DNA of 64,000 bases from Nonomuraea sp. SYSU D8015 (GCF_008065375.1 NZ_VJYI01000035.1:18635-82634); one strand, 5' to 3'. Positions 9,022 to 17,103 are shown, counted from the first letter of the stretch. Made by a program: numbers and translations. The notes: generated by a model from the letters alone, not told the origin.

Positions 9022-9162
9022 ATGCGAGTTCGCGCAGCCAAGAAGAGCAAGAAGACCCCGGCCTTCCCCGGGCGGGAGATGCCGCCCGTGCCACGGCAGA
9101 TGCCCCGGATGCCGCAGCGTCCGATCGCGCCGCCCCGGCGCATCCCGCCCAAGGGCCGCTGA
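9022..9162 (+). CDS. 46-residue cationic proline-rich peptide, function unknown
   Basis: A small gene with a strong ribosome site (AAAGGAG six bases before ATG) and its own terminator 25 bases after the stop. The peptide has 12 Pro, 14 Arg/Lys and one Glu. A KKSKK patch sits near residue 10 and the second half is an alternation of P and R/Q/M (PPVPRQMPRMPQRP). No signal peptide or membrane segment is seen. I know no family for it. The composition recalls proline-rich antimicrobial or ribosome-binding peptides, but that is only a resemblance. Longer starts upstream (8962) lack a ribosome site. Confidence 0.6.
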   Translation: MRVRAAKKSKKTPAFPGREMPPVPRQMPRMPQRPIAPPRRIPPKGR

Positions 9163-9186
9163 GACAACTACCGGGATGGGTAGTTC

Positions 9187-9226
9187 GGGGCGCCGCCTCC
9201 CCTGTTACGCCTGGAGGCGGCGCCCC
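9187..9226. terminator. Strong bidirectional terminator
   Basis: Perfect 14-base arms, GGGGCGCCGCCTCC and its complement, around a 12-base loop between the peptide gene and the convergent thiolase gene. No long T run. Confidence 0.85.
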
Positions 9227-9231
9227 ACCGT

Positions 9232-10377
9232 TCAAAGCCGCTCGATGATGGTGACGTTGGCCTGGCCGCCGCCCTCGCACATCGTCTGCAGCCCGTAGCG
9301 GCCTGCCGTGCGCTCCAGCTCGTGCAGGAGCTTGGTCATCAGGATCGCGCCCGTGCCGCCCAGCGGGTGGCCGAGCGCGATGGCGCCGCCGTTGGGGTTG
9401 ACCTTGGCGGGGTCGGCGCCCAGCTCCTGCATCCAGGCCAGCGGCACCGGGGCGAACGCCTCGTTGATCTCCACGACGTCGATGTCGTCGATCGACATGC
9501 CGGCCTTCTTCAGCGCCCGCTGCGTGGCGGGGATCGGCGCGGTCAGCATGTAGACGGGGTCGTCGCCCATGAGCGCGAGCTGGTGGATGCGGGCGCGCGG
9601 CCTCAGCCCGTGGTCCTTGACGGCCTGCTCGGAGGCGATCAGCACGGCGCCGGAGCCGTCGGAGATCTGTGAGGAGGTGGCGGCGGTGATCTGGCCGCCC
9701 TCCTTCAGGGTCTTCAGCGCGGCCATCTTCTCCAGCGTGGTGTCCGGGCGCGGGCCCTCGTCGTCCTCGACGCCGTTGATGGGCTCGATCTGGTCCTTGA
9801 AGTGGCCGTTCGCGATGGCCTTGGCGGCCCGCTGGTGGGACTCGAAGGCGTACTTCTCCAGCACCTCCCGCGTGTAGCCCCATTTCTCGCACATGAGCTC
9901 CGCGCCGCGGAACTGCGAGATCTCCTGCTTGCCGTACCGCTCGACCCATTTGTCACCGAACGGGAACGGCATGCCCTTCTCCAGGGCGGCCGTGATCGAC
10001 GAGCCCATGGGCACGATGCTCATCGACTCGACGCCGGCGGCCACGACGAGGTCCTGGGTGCCCGACATGACGCCCTGGGCGGCAAAGTGGATCGACTGCT
10101 GCGAGGAGCCGCACTGCCGGTCGATCGTGACACCCGCGGTGGTCTCCGGCAGGCCCGCCGACAGCCAGGCGTTGCGCGCGATGTCCATGCTCTGGGGGCC
10201 GAACTGCATGACGCACCCCATGATGACGTCCTCGACCGCGGCGGGGTCGACGCCGGTGCGGTCGATCAGCGCCTTCAGCGTGTGAGCGGCCAGGTCCGTG
10301 GGATGGACGCCGGAAAGGCCGCCCTTCTTCTTGCCGACGGGGGTGCGGACCGCCCCGACGATGTACGCCTCTGCCAC
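9232..10377 (-). CDS. Acetyl-CoA acetyltransferase (thiolase, FadA type)
   Basis: A 381-residue thiolase that cleaves 3-ketoacyl-CoA or condenses acetyl-CoA. The acyl-accepting Cys89 is in DRQCGSSQQ, the catalytic His337 in GHPLGG, and the second Cys367 in the C-terminal CEGGGQAN; all family residues are present. The N-terminus YIVGAVRTPVGK is typical. GTG start with GGAGG upstream. Two palindromes precede it, one shared with the acyl-CoA dehydrogenase at 15304, suggesting joint control of a beta-oxidation set. Degradative versus biosynthetic direction is not decided by sequence. Confidence 0.94.
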   Translation of the reverse strand: MAEAYIVGAVRTPVGKKKGGLSGVHPTDLAAHTLKALIDRTGVDPAAVEDVIMGCVMQFGPQSMDIARNAWLSAGLPETTAGVTIDRQCGSSQQSIHFAAQGVMSGTQDLVVAAGVESMSIVPMGSSITAALEKGMPFPFGDKWVERYGKQEISQFRGAELMCEKWGYTREVLEKYAFESHQRAAKAIANGHFKDQIEPINGVEDDEGPRPDTTLEKMAALKTLKEGGQITAATSSQISDGSGAVLIASEQAVKDHGLRPRARIHQLALMGDDPVYMLTAPIPATQRALKKAGMSIDDIDVVEINEAFAPVPLAWMQELGADPAKVNPNGGAIALGHPLGGTGAILMTKLLHELERTAGRYGLQTMCEGGGQANVTIIERL

Positions 10378-10390
10378 AGTGCCTCCTGCA

Positions 10391-10409
10391 AACCGAGCAT
10401 TATTCGGTT
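10391..10409. promoter_or_regulatory. Operator-like palindrome next to thiolase start
   Basis: AACCGA and TCGGTT flank GCATTAT, between the thiolase ribosome site and its promoter. A related half-site, AACCGAAT, lies upstream of the SDR gene at 29722. Confidence 0.45.
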
Positions 10410-10427
10410 ACTAGGGTCAGACTACAA

Positions 10428-10442
10428 CAGAACGACGTTCTG
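10428..10442. promoter_or_regulatory. Operator shared with the acyl-CoA dehydrogenase gene
   Basis: CAGAACG-A-CGTTCTG, a 15-base palindrome. With its flanks it reads AACAGAA-N5-TTCTGGC, the same pattern as at 15258-15276. TetR-type repressors of lipid catabolism bind sites of this style. Confidence 0.55.
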
Positions 10443-10449
10443 GCGCTGC

Positions 10450-11112
10450 TCACCCCGGCGGCAGAAGGTCCTCCGCCGCGTCCACGCGGAACCGCCACCG
10501 GTCCACGACCAGCCCGTTCAGCTTGTCGGACAGCTCCAGGGCCAGCGCCCCCAGCTTCATCTGCTCGTCCCCGCGCAGCTCGATCGCGGTCAGCTCGGTG
10601 GCGAAGGGCAGCAGCTCCTGGACGGCCGGCGGCTGACCCTTCTGCGGCACCAGCACGGCCTTGACGTCGCCCGCCGTGAACGTGAACTCGTCGTCCTCCT
10701 GCGGCTCCAGCAGCGGCGCCAGCTCCTCCGCCGTGGGGCGCACCGGGACGATCACCGCCGGTCCCGTGTTCTCCTCATCCGATGGATCGGTCACCTCGCC
10801 CCGGCAGACCGCGAGGCCCTTGAGCCGGAAGGCGATGCCCTCGGCGAGGTAGCGGTCGAAGAAGTCCAGCGGCAGCGGGCCCTCGGCGGCCACCCGCACC
10901 GCCCAGACCTTTTCCAGCTCGCCGCCCGACAGGTCGGGGTCGGCCTCCACGGGCGCGTAGACCCGGACGTCGGTGGCCACGACGTCGTCGCCGTCCGCCC
11001 TGGCGCCGGGATCGGCCAGCCGGACGATGCGCAGCAGCTCGGCCGGGCTCGGTTTGGCCGGCAGCGCCGCCGTCGGGCCAGTACGCAGTCTCCGCTTCGC
11101 CATCCAGCCCAT
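10450..11112 (-). CDS. Conserved-looking hypothetical protein downstream of sortase
   Basis: A 220-residue soluble protein with no signal peptide or membrane segment and no family I recognise. It is acidic in the middle (EPQEDDEF) and rich in V/L-D/E alternation suggesting a mixed alpha/beta fold. A start at the ATG three codons in (MAKRRLRTG) is equally possible. It is the last gene of the leftward sortase cluster, 26 bases after the class F sortase, so it may be co-transcribed. Codon use is the same as neighbours. Function unknown. Confidence 0.7.
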   Translation of the reverse strand: MGWMAKRRLRTGPTAALPAKPSPAELLRIVRLADPGARADGDDVVATDVRVYAPVEADPDLSGGELEKVWAVRVAAEGPLPLDFFDRYLAEGIAFRLKGLAVCRGEVTDPSDEENTGPAVIVPVRPTAEELAPLLEPQEDDEFTFTAGDVKAVLVPQKGQPPAVQELLPFATELTAIELRGDEQMKLGALALELSDKLNGLVVDRWRFRVDAAEDLLPPG

Positions 11113-11138
11113 GCCCGCCTCCGCGCTCGGTCAGCTTC

Positions 11139-11909
11139 TCAGCTTCGGTAGGAGCTCGTCATCGTCGCGTAGACGATGATGTTGTCGGTGTAGTGCCCGG
11201 TACGCCGATCGTAGGTGCCGCCGCAGGTGATCAGGTGGAGCTGGGCGTTGTCCCGCGGCCCATAGACGCGCTCGGTCGGGAACGTCTGCTTGTTCGCCTG
11301 CTCCACCCCGCCGACGGTGAAGACCGCCGTGGTCCCGTCCTGACGCTTGACCTCGATGGTGTCACCATTCTTGATCCGGAACAACGGGCTGAACACCGCG
11401 CTGCGCGTCCTGGTGTCCTTGTGCCCCAGCAGCACGGCGGGGCCGGCCTCGCCCGGGGTGGACATGTTCCGGTACCAGCCGACCAGGTTGGGGTCGTCCG
11501 GCGGCGGCACCTGGATCGTGCCGTTCTTGGCCAGACCGACGGACTTGATCGGGGCGTTGATCCCCAGCCGCTTGACCACGATCCTGATGGGCGTGGACGG
11601 CAGCATCGGCGGGGCCGGGGTGATCTGGGGCACCGGCGGCGGCACGTCGGGGGCGGCCTGGAACAACGCCTGCTCGGGCTGGCCCGTGGCCTTGCCGCTC
11701 GGCTGGGTCTGCAGGGATAACGCGTCCCTCTCCGAGGCGAGGCCGTACTCGTCGGGCGAGCGCATCACGATCAACAACCCGGCCACCACGGTGACGACGC
11801 CCGCGATGGCGGCCACGATCAGCACGGTCCTGAGCGCCGTGCTCCCTTTGTCCTCGGGCGGCGGGGGCGGTGCGGCCCCGCCACCGCCGTAGGGGTAGTA
11901 GCTGGACAC
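11139..11909 (-). CDS. Class F sortase (module A)
   Basis: A membrane-bound cysteine transpeptidase attaching exported proteins to the cell wall. It has a cytoplasmic Pro/Gly-rich N-terminus, one membrane segment at residues 27-49, a linker rich in Pro, then the sortase barrel. The active-site His163 is in LLGHKDT, Cys229 in LITCGG, and Arg residues follow in TYDRRTGHY. The 256-residue length is usual for class F. It starts five bases after the stop of the anchored protein at 11915, its probable substrate. Confidence 0.92.
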   Translation of the reverse strand: MSSYYPYGGGGAAPPPPPEDKGSTALRTVLIVAAIAGVVTVVAGLLIVMRSPDEYGLASERDALSLQTQPSGKATGQPEQALFQAAPDVPPPVPQITPAPPMLPSTPIRIVVKRLGINAPIKSVGLAKNGTIQVPPPDDPNLVGWYRNMSTPGEAGPAVLLGHKDTRTRSAVFSPLFRIKNGDTIEVKRQDGTTAVFTVGGVEQANKQTFPTERVYGPRDNAQLHLITCGGTYDRRTGHYTDNIIVYATMTSSYRS

Positions 11910-11914
11910 CGCGG

Positions 11915-12793
11915 TCAGCCTCGGGTGGCGTTACGACGACGCATGACGAGCCCGCCCACGGTGGCGGCCGCGATCAGCGCGGCGCCTGTGAGGATGAACA
12001 TCCGCCCGTCGGGGCCCATCTCCCCACCGGCACCGGTATCCGCCCCGGCCTTGGGGGTCCGGGAGTTCCTTCTGCTCTCGCTCGGGGTCACGGTGACCGT
12101 CGCGGTGCTGGTCCTGGTCGGCCTGGGGGTGCTCGAAGTGGTCGTGTTCGTCGGGGTGGCGGTGTTGGTGTTGGTGTTGGTCGGCGTGGTCGTGGCGGTG
12201 TTGGTGGCCGAGCCGACGACCAGGTTGACGGAGGGCCCGCCGGAGGCTCCCGGCGTGCAGGTGTAGGTGGCGCCATTGACCTGAAGTGTGAACCCTTCGC
12301 CCTTGAGGCCTATGGTCCCCGATGCGGTGGGCGTGACCACCATGGTCATGGCTGGCACCGACAAGGTGGCGCCGGGTGTCACCGTCACGGTCGCCTGCTG
12401 AGACGCCGAGCCGCTGGCTGTAATCCGGGCCGAAGGCACCGGCGCCCCGCTCGGACTGACGGTGCCGGTCGCCGCGATAGTGCTGCCCGGCGTGAGCGTC
12501 GCCGTTGCCGTCGCCGTCAGCCCCGGTGAATGCGAGGGCGTGCCCGTCGGAGGGCGGACGTCCCACGTGAGCGTAACCGTGGAACTGGGCGTGATGGCCC
12601 CGGCCGGAGTCCGCAGCTCCATGTTGAACCAAGCGGACGACTGCGTCCCGCAGCTATAAACCACGTCCACCGGTGCGGCTAGAGCCGCGACCACCGGCAG
12701 TCCGCCGAAGATCCCTGCGCCTAGGACGGCCATGGCAGATGTCTTGAGGGCGAGGCGGCGCCGCGCCTTGGACGTCAGCACTTCCATCTCCAT
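11915..12793 (-). CDS. Exported Thr-rich surface protein with C-terminal anchor (module A substrate)
   Basis: A 292-residue protein: signal peptide at residues ~10-40, a beta-rich N-terminal region beginning VDVVYSCG, a Thr/Asn/Pro-rich stalk (about residues 195-230), then TPKAGADTGAGG, a hydrophobic segment and an MRRRN tail. This is the layout of a sortase-anchored protein, but there is no LPxTG; GADTG occupies the expected place. It is paired with the sortase directly downstream and is homologous in layout and N-terminus to the protein at 13705. Function of the exposed part unknown. Confidence 0.8.
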   Translation of the reverse strand: MEMEVLTSKARRRLALKTSAMAVLGAGIFGGLPVVAALAAPVDVVYSCGTQSSAWFNMELRTPAGAITPSSTVTLTWDVRPPTGTPSHSPGLTATATATLTPGSTIAATGTVSPSGAPVPSARITASGSASQQATVTVTPGATLSVPAMTMVVTPTASGTIGLKGEGFTLQVNGATYTCTPGASGGPSVNLVVGSATNTATTTPTNTNTNTATPTNTTTSSTPRPTRTSTATVTVTPSESRRNSRTPKAGADTGAGGEMGPDGRMFILTGAALIAAATVGGLVMRRRNATRG

Positions 12794-12913
12794 TTCAGCG
12801 CAGTATCAACAGTCGTGCCAGAATCCCAGCCATTGGTCACAGATTGGTTGAGATCTTACGAACTGTCCCTGTCAACTTCCGGTAAACCGCCGAATCGGCC
12901 ACACCCAGTTCCC

Positions 12914-13705
12914 TCATCCCTTCTTCTTGGACAACGTCGCGTACACGACGATGTTGTCCGTGTAGCTGTGCGTCTGCTTGTTGTAGACGCCGCCACACGT
13001 GATGAGCCTGAGCTGGGAGTCGTCCGTGTTCCCATACACCCGGGAGGTCGGGAACGCCGACTTGCTGACCTGCTCGATCCCGCTCACCGTGAACCGCGTG
13101 ACCTTCCCGTCCGACCGGTACACGTAAATGTGATCTCCCTTGGCCAGCTCCCGCAGCCGGTCGAAGACGGCCGGGCCCTTGCGGGTGCTCACGTGGCCGT
13201 TGATGATCGCCGGCCCCACTTCGCCCGGCACCGGCGAGAAGCGGTACCAGCCGGTCTGGTTGGGCTTGCTCAGCGGCGGGACGCCCAGGTTGCCCTTGAG
13301 GTCCACGGTGACCGCGCCGATCGGCGAGTTCACCTTGATCTTGGGGATCTTGATGCGGGCCGGCTTGGCCTTGGCCTTGGCGGCCTTGGTCTTGGGCGCG
13401 GGGATCGGGGCGACGGTCGGCAGGGCCGCGAGCGGCGGCGGCGCGTCCAGACGGGCCGGCGTCAGCGGCTTGTTCTTGCCGCCGGGACCGACCGTGGGAG
13501 GCAGGACGAACGCGCCCGCGTTCTCGACCTGGACCGAGGTCGGCTCGTCTCTGGCAGCGGCGAGCGAGCCCGAGCCGTCGTCCACCGGGGGCGCCAGCGA
13601 CAGCAGGCTCACCATGATCGCGCCGACGCCGGCCAGCGACCCGGCGATCAGGAGCCCCGGCAGCGCCTTCTGCAGGGGGGTCTTCTGCGTCGGGTTCTCG
13701 GCCAT
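12914..13705 (-). CDS. Class F sortase (module B)
   Basis: A second class F sortase, 263 residues, with a membrane segment at residues 15-37 and a Pro/Lys-rich linker (AKAKAKPARIKIPKIK). His171 is in IINGHVST and Cys237 in LITCGG. After the Cys it reads VYNKQTHSYTDN, so the Arg found at this point in module A is replaced. The ATG at 13705 overlaps the substrate stop (TGATG) with GGAGGAG seven bases before; a GTG one codon earlier is possible. Tightly coupled to the surface protein upstream. Confidence 0.9.
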   Translation of the reverse strand: MAENPTQKTPLQKALPGLLIAGSLAGVGAIMVSLLSLAPPVDDGSGSLAAARDEPTSVQVENAGAFVLPPTVGPGGKNKPLTPARLDAPPPLAALPTVAPIPAPKTKAAKAKAKPARIKIPKIKVNSPIGAVTVDLKGNLGVPPLSKPNQTGWYRFSPVPGEVGPAIINGHVSTRKGPAVFDRLRELAKGDHIYVYRSDGKVTRFTVSGIEQVSKSAFPTSRVYGNTDDSQLRLITCGGVYNKQTHSYTDNIVVYATLSKKKG

Positions 13706-15138
13706 CACTTCACTCCTCCCGCGTGCGCGGCCCTACGCCGCCGTAGCAGCAGTCCGCCGCCCGCGCTGCCCGCTATCAGCATCGCCCCGCTGGCCATCAG
13801 CGCGTACGGCGCCTCCTGCGGCCCATCGGGCGCCTCACCGCTGTCCACGCCGCCCCTGGGGGTCTTGGCCACCTGCGGCCTGACGTACTTGGTCGCGGTC
13901 GGCCCGGTGGTCTTCGGTGTGGCCGTGCTGGTCGTACCCGTCGCTCTTGGGATCACGACTGTGTGGGACCCGATGACCGTCGGGTAGGAGTAGTTGGGCT
14001 GGGTGGCAGACGTCGTCGGGCTGCCCGACGGGCTGCCCGACGAACTGCTCGTCGGGCTGCCCGACGAGGTGTTCGTCGGGCCGTCGGTGGGCGTGTTGGT
14101 GCTCGTGCTCGTGTTCGTGGGGCTCGTCCGGTCCCGCACCGTCACCTCGATCGACACCGGGTTGGCGACCGGCTTGCAGATCGCGCTGTGGTAGCCGGTC
14201 GGAATCTGCGACGTGGCGGTCGACACCTCGAACGCGTCCAGCCAAACCGGCTTGGTCGAGGCGCTCTGGATCTTGATCGTGTGCTCGCCGTACTTCAGCT
14301 GCGGCGACTCCCACAGCGTGTGGCCGCCGTCGAGATCGTCGTTGACGGGATCGTCGTTGCCGTCGCGGGAGGGGTCCACCGTGGCCCGCTTGATGCCGTC
14401 GATGTAGATGTCGACCTTGCCCGCGTCCTTGTCGTGCGGCCCGATGTATTCCACGCTCGTGCCGACGAACTTCAGCTCGGCGGAGGCGCCCATCTGGGTG
14501 GTCTCGTGCAGGTCGTTGTGCACGTGGTGCTCGGAGCCGGGACGGTCGTCCACCGAGGTCCAGCCCCCGCTGTAGACGATCTGCATGTCGCTCGGGTTGT
14601 CGGTGTCGTCCCCGTCGTTGATGACCACGCTGTTGTCCGGCGGGGTGAAGTCCAACTCGATGTCCTTCGGCGTGATCCTGATGGTGCCCGGCCTGTTGGT
14701 CAGGCCGGGGTCGTTCAGCATCGGGGGAAGGCCGAGAGGGAGGTCGGGGCGGAGCGGGCCCTCGGGGTCGGCGCTGCCTCTGGGCTGGAGTATGCCCACC
14801 CAGTTGCTCTTGAGCTCGACGTTCCCGGTGGCGTGCACCTGGGCGCCCTCGCCGAAGTAGCCGGGCGACTGGAGCCGGCTGCCGTCGCCGGTGTAGTTCA
14901 GCTTCCAGGCGAAGTTGAGCGGGTCGCCGACCGTCAGGTCCGTGGCGAAGGTGAGGTTCGTGGTCAGACGTACCGGACCGTGCCGGACGATGCTGCTCGG
15001 CCCGGCGGGCAAGCAGTCGTAGTCGATGACGAGATCGGCCGGCGCGGCCGACGCGGGCACGCTGGCATTCACCACTACACCTAACGCCGCCACAGAACCG
15101 ACCGCTGCGGCGATCAACCCTTTGCGCCACCGACTCAC
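13705..15138 (-). CDS. Exported surface protein with jelly-roll-like domain and sortase-type anchor (module B substrate)
   Basis: A 477-residue protein: signal peptide ending near ASAAPADL; an N-terminal domain starting DLVIDYDCLPAG that matches module A; a central region (about 165-310) with VEYIGPHDKDAGKVDIYIDG, typical of a beta-sandwich found in carbohydrate-active proteins; and a Ser/Thr/Pro stalk built of SSGSP-like repeats. It ends with TPRGGVDSGEA, a hydrophobic segment and an LLLRRRR tail. GVDSG sits where LPxTG would be. The stop overlaps the sortase start, so the two are made together. Confidence 0.82.
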   Translation of the reverse strand: MSRWRKGLIAAAVGSVAALGVVVNASVPASAAPADLVIDYDCLPAGPSSIVRHGPVRLTTNLTFATDLTVGDPLNFAWKLNYTGDGSRLQSPGYFGEGAQVHATGNVELKSNWVGILQPRGSADPEGPLRPDLPLGLPPMLNDPGLTNRPGTIRITPKDIELDFTPPDNSVVINDGDDTDNPSDMQIVYSGGWTSVDDRPGSEHHVHNDLHETTQMGASAELKFVGTSVEYIGPHDKDAGKVDIYIDGIKRATVDPSRDGNDDPVNDDLDGGHTLWESPQLKYGEHTIKIQSASTKPVWLDAFEVSTATSQIPTGYHSAICKPVANPVSIEVTVRDRTSPTNTSTSTNTPTDGPTNTSSGSPTSSSSGSPSGSPTTSATQPNYSYPTVIGSHTVVIPRATGTTSTATPKTTGPTATKYVRPQVAKTPRGGVDSGEAPDGPQEAPYALMASGAMLIAGSAGGGLLLRRRRAAHAGGVK

Positions 15139-15259
15139 GGGAGACTCCGATCAACCACAAATAGACCGAGGGTAGATCCTAGAGTCGAAAACACCCGCAA
15201 CACATACCGAAACCGGCATCTTCCGGCACTTGTGATGAAGCCGTGTCCACAGGCACTAA

Positions 15260-15274
15260 CAGAATCGTATTCTG
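15260..15274. promoter_or_regulatory. Operator shared with the thiolase gene
   Basis: CAGAAT-CGT-ATTCTG, a perfect palindrome with 6-base arms, 29 bases before the acyl-CoA dehydrogenase ATG. Extended context AACAGAA-N5-TTCTGGC equals that at 10426-10444. Confidence 0.6.
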
Positions 15275-15303
15275 GCCGCATCACACCTGCTTGGAGGCGA
15301 CCG

Positions 15304-16449
15304 ATGCAGCGAGACCTCTTCGACGAGGAGCACCTTCTCTTCAGGGACACCGTGCGCGAGTTCATGGCCCGCGAGGTCCTGCCTCACCACGCGCAGTGGG
15401 AGAAGGACGGCATCGTCCCGCGCGAGGTCTGGAAGAAGGCCGGGGAGCTGGGCATGTTCGGGTTCTCCGTCCCCGAGGAGTACGGCGGGGCGGGCATCAC
15501 GGACTTCCGGTACAACGCGGTGATCGTCGAGGAGGTCATGCGGCACGGCGCGACGGGGCTCGGCTTCACCCTGCACAACGACGTCGTGGCCCCGTACCTC
15601 GTCGATCTGACCGACGAGGAGCAGAAGCAGCGCTGGCTGCCCGGCTTCGCCGGCGGCGAGCTGATCACGGCGATCGCCATGAGCGAGCCGGGCGCCGGGA
15701 GCGACCTGCAGGGGATCAGGACCACGGCCGTCCGCGAGGGCGACCACTACGTGGTCAACGGTCAGAAGACGTTCATCACCAACGGCATCAACGCCGACCT
15801 GGTGGTCGTGGTGGCCAAGACCGACCCGGAGGCGGGGGCGCGCGGCACGACGCTGATCGTGGTGGAGCGCGGGATGGAGGGCTTCAGCCGCGGGCGCAAC
15901 CTCGACAAGGTCGGCATGAAGGCGCAGGACACCGCCGAGCTGTTCTTCGAGAACGTCCGCGTGCCCGTCGCCAACCGCCTCGGCCCGAACGACGGCGAGG
16001 GCTTCATCCATCTCATGAACAACCTGCCCCAGGAGCGCCTGTCGATCGCGGTGGCGGCGGTGGCCGCGGCGGAGACCGTGCTGGAGCAGACCATCGAATA
16101 CTGCAGGACCCGCCAGGCCTTCGGCCGCAGCATCGGCTCCTTCCAGAACACTCGGTTCGTCCTGGCCGAGCTGGCCACCGAGACCGAGATCGCCCGCCAC
16201 TACGTGGACAAGTGCATCGTGGCGCTCAACGCCAAGCAGCTCACCGCGGTGGACGCGGCCAAGGCCAAGTGGTGGACGACCGAGCTGCAGACCAAGGTCA
16301 TCGACCGCTGCCTCCAGCTCCACGGCGGCTACGGCTACATGATGGAGTACCCGGTCGCCAAGGCCTGGCTGGACAGCCGCGTCCAGACGATCTACGGCGG
16401 CACCACCGAGATCATGAAGGAGATCATCGGCCGGTCATTCGGCTTCTGA
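15304..16449 (+). CDS. Acyl-CoA dehydrogenase (short form)
   Basis: A 381-residue flavoprotein oxidising an acyl-CoA in fatty-acid or branched-chain catabolism. FAD/substrate signatures AMSEPGAGSDLQG (near residue 122), TFITNG, and RQAFGRSIGSFQNTRF are present. The C-terminal motif is IYGGTTEIMKEI: Gly replaces the Glu used by short/medium-chain enzymes, so the base is probably the Glu of LPQERLS, as in isovaleryl- and long-chain-type enzymes. The ATG at 15304 has GGAGG six bases upstream. It shares a palindromic operator with the thiolase gene. Confidence 0.93.
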   Translation: MQRDLFDEEHLLFRDTVREFMAREVLPHHAQWEKDGIVPREVWKKAGELGMFGFSVPEEYGGAGITDFRYNAVIVEEVMRHGATGLGFTLHNDVVAPYLVDLTDEEQKQRWLPGFAGGELITAIAMSEPGAGSDLQGIRTTAVREGDHYVVNGQKTFITNGINADLVVVVAKTDPEAGARGTTLIVVERGMEGFSRGRNLDKVGMKAQDTAELFFENVRVPVANRLGPNDGEGFIHLMNNLPQERLSIAVAAVAAAETVLEQTIEYCRTRQAFGRSIGSFQNTRFVLAELATETEIARHYVDKCIVALNAKQLTAVDAAKAKWWTTELQTKVIDRCLQLHGGYGYMMEYPVAKAWLDSRVQTIYGGTTEIMKEIIGRSFGF

Positions 16450-16493
16450 AGCATTCTGCGCGAGGAGCCGTCCCACACCGCATACTGGACAGC

Positions 16494-16655
16494 ATGGACG
16501 GCGGCCTGATCCTCCTGGTCTTCCTGGCGCTGCTCGTCGCCTGGGGGCTCAATCGCGTCCGCCGGGCGCTCCGCCTGGGGCCGGTGGGCTATGCCGGCGT
16601 GATGATCGTGTTCATCATCGCCATGCTGCTCGTCTGGGGCCAGACGAAGATCTAG
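16494..16655 (+). CDS. Small two-helix membrane protein
   Basis: A 53-residue protein with two hydrophobic segments (residues 4-18 and 33-48) separated by a basic loop NRVRRALRLG. No family recognised. It lies 45 bases after the acyl-CoA dehydrogenase stop on the same strand, with only a GAGGAG-like site well upstream. Its TAG stop shares the palindrome CTAG with the stop of the convergent MarR gene. The hydrophobic pattern with Gly/Arg loop and compact fit between genes support a real protein. Confidence 0.55.
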   Translation: MDGGLILLVFLALLVAWGLNRVRRALRLGPVGYAGVMIVFIIAMLLVWGQTKI

Positions 16656-17083
16656 GGGATCGCCTCGACGAAGCGGGTGAGCAGCCGGGCGAACTCCGCT
16701 CGCTCGGCCGCCGACCAACCCTCCATGGCCGCCGCGAACGCCGCCTGCCTGGCCTGATGCGCCTGCTCCAGCGCGGCCCGCCCACCGTCCGTCAGCACGA
16801 GATGCGATCTGCGCCCGTCGGCCTGGTCGGCCTCGCGCCTGACCAGGCCGGCCGCCACGGCGGCGGCCGCCAGCCGGCTCGCCCGCGGCTGGTCCACGCT
16901 CAGCGCCCGCGCGACCGCGGTCACGGTGACCGGCTCGCGGGCGCCCTCGATCACGTCGAGCACGTCGTATTCGGGCCCGGCGCCCTGGGCCCGAGCCAGC
17001 GTCCGCCTGCTCTGCCTGCGCCTGATGGCGACCATCGCCCGCTCGATCGCGCGGAGCTCGGCAATTTCCTTGTATTCGTACAT
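16652..17083 (-). CDS. MarR-family transcriptional regulator
   Basis: A winged-helix regulator of about 143 residues from the ATG at 17083 (a GTG at 17101 would add six residues). The DNA-binding part includes VTVTAVARALSVDQPRASRLAAAAVAAGLVRREADQ.. with the wing DGRRSHLVLTDGG; dimerisation helices are at both ends. No ribosome site precedes the ATG, and a -10-like TACAGT lies seven bases before it, so the message is probably leaderless. Divergent from a second, shorter MarR-like gene. Confidence 0.88.
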   Translation of the reverse strand: MYEYKEIAELRAIERAMVAIRRRQSRRTLARAQGAGPEYDVLDVIEGAREPVTVTAVARALSVDQPRASRLAAAAVAAGLVRREADQADGRRSHLVLTDGGRAALEQAHQARQAAFAAAMEGWSAAERAEFARLLTRFVEAIP

Positions 17084-17103
17084 ATAGTTGCTACTGTACA
17101 CGC
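17078..17103. promoter_or_regulatory. Divergent overlapping leaderless promoters with operator-like dyad
   Basis: The plus-strand -10 TACTGT (17092-17097) is six bases from the ATG at 17104. The minus-strand -10 TACAGT (17098-17093) is seven bases from the ATG at 17083. The two overlap almost fully inside a GTACA...TGTAC dyad (17078-17099), so polymerase cannot sit on both. Confidence 0.5.
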
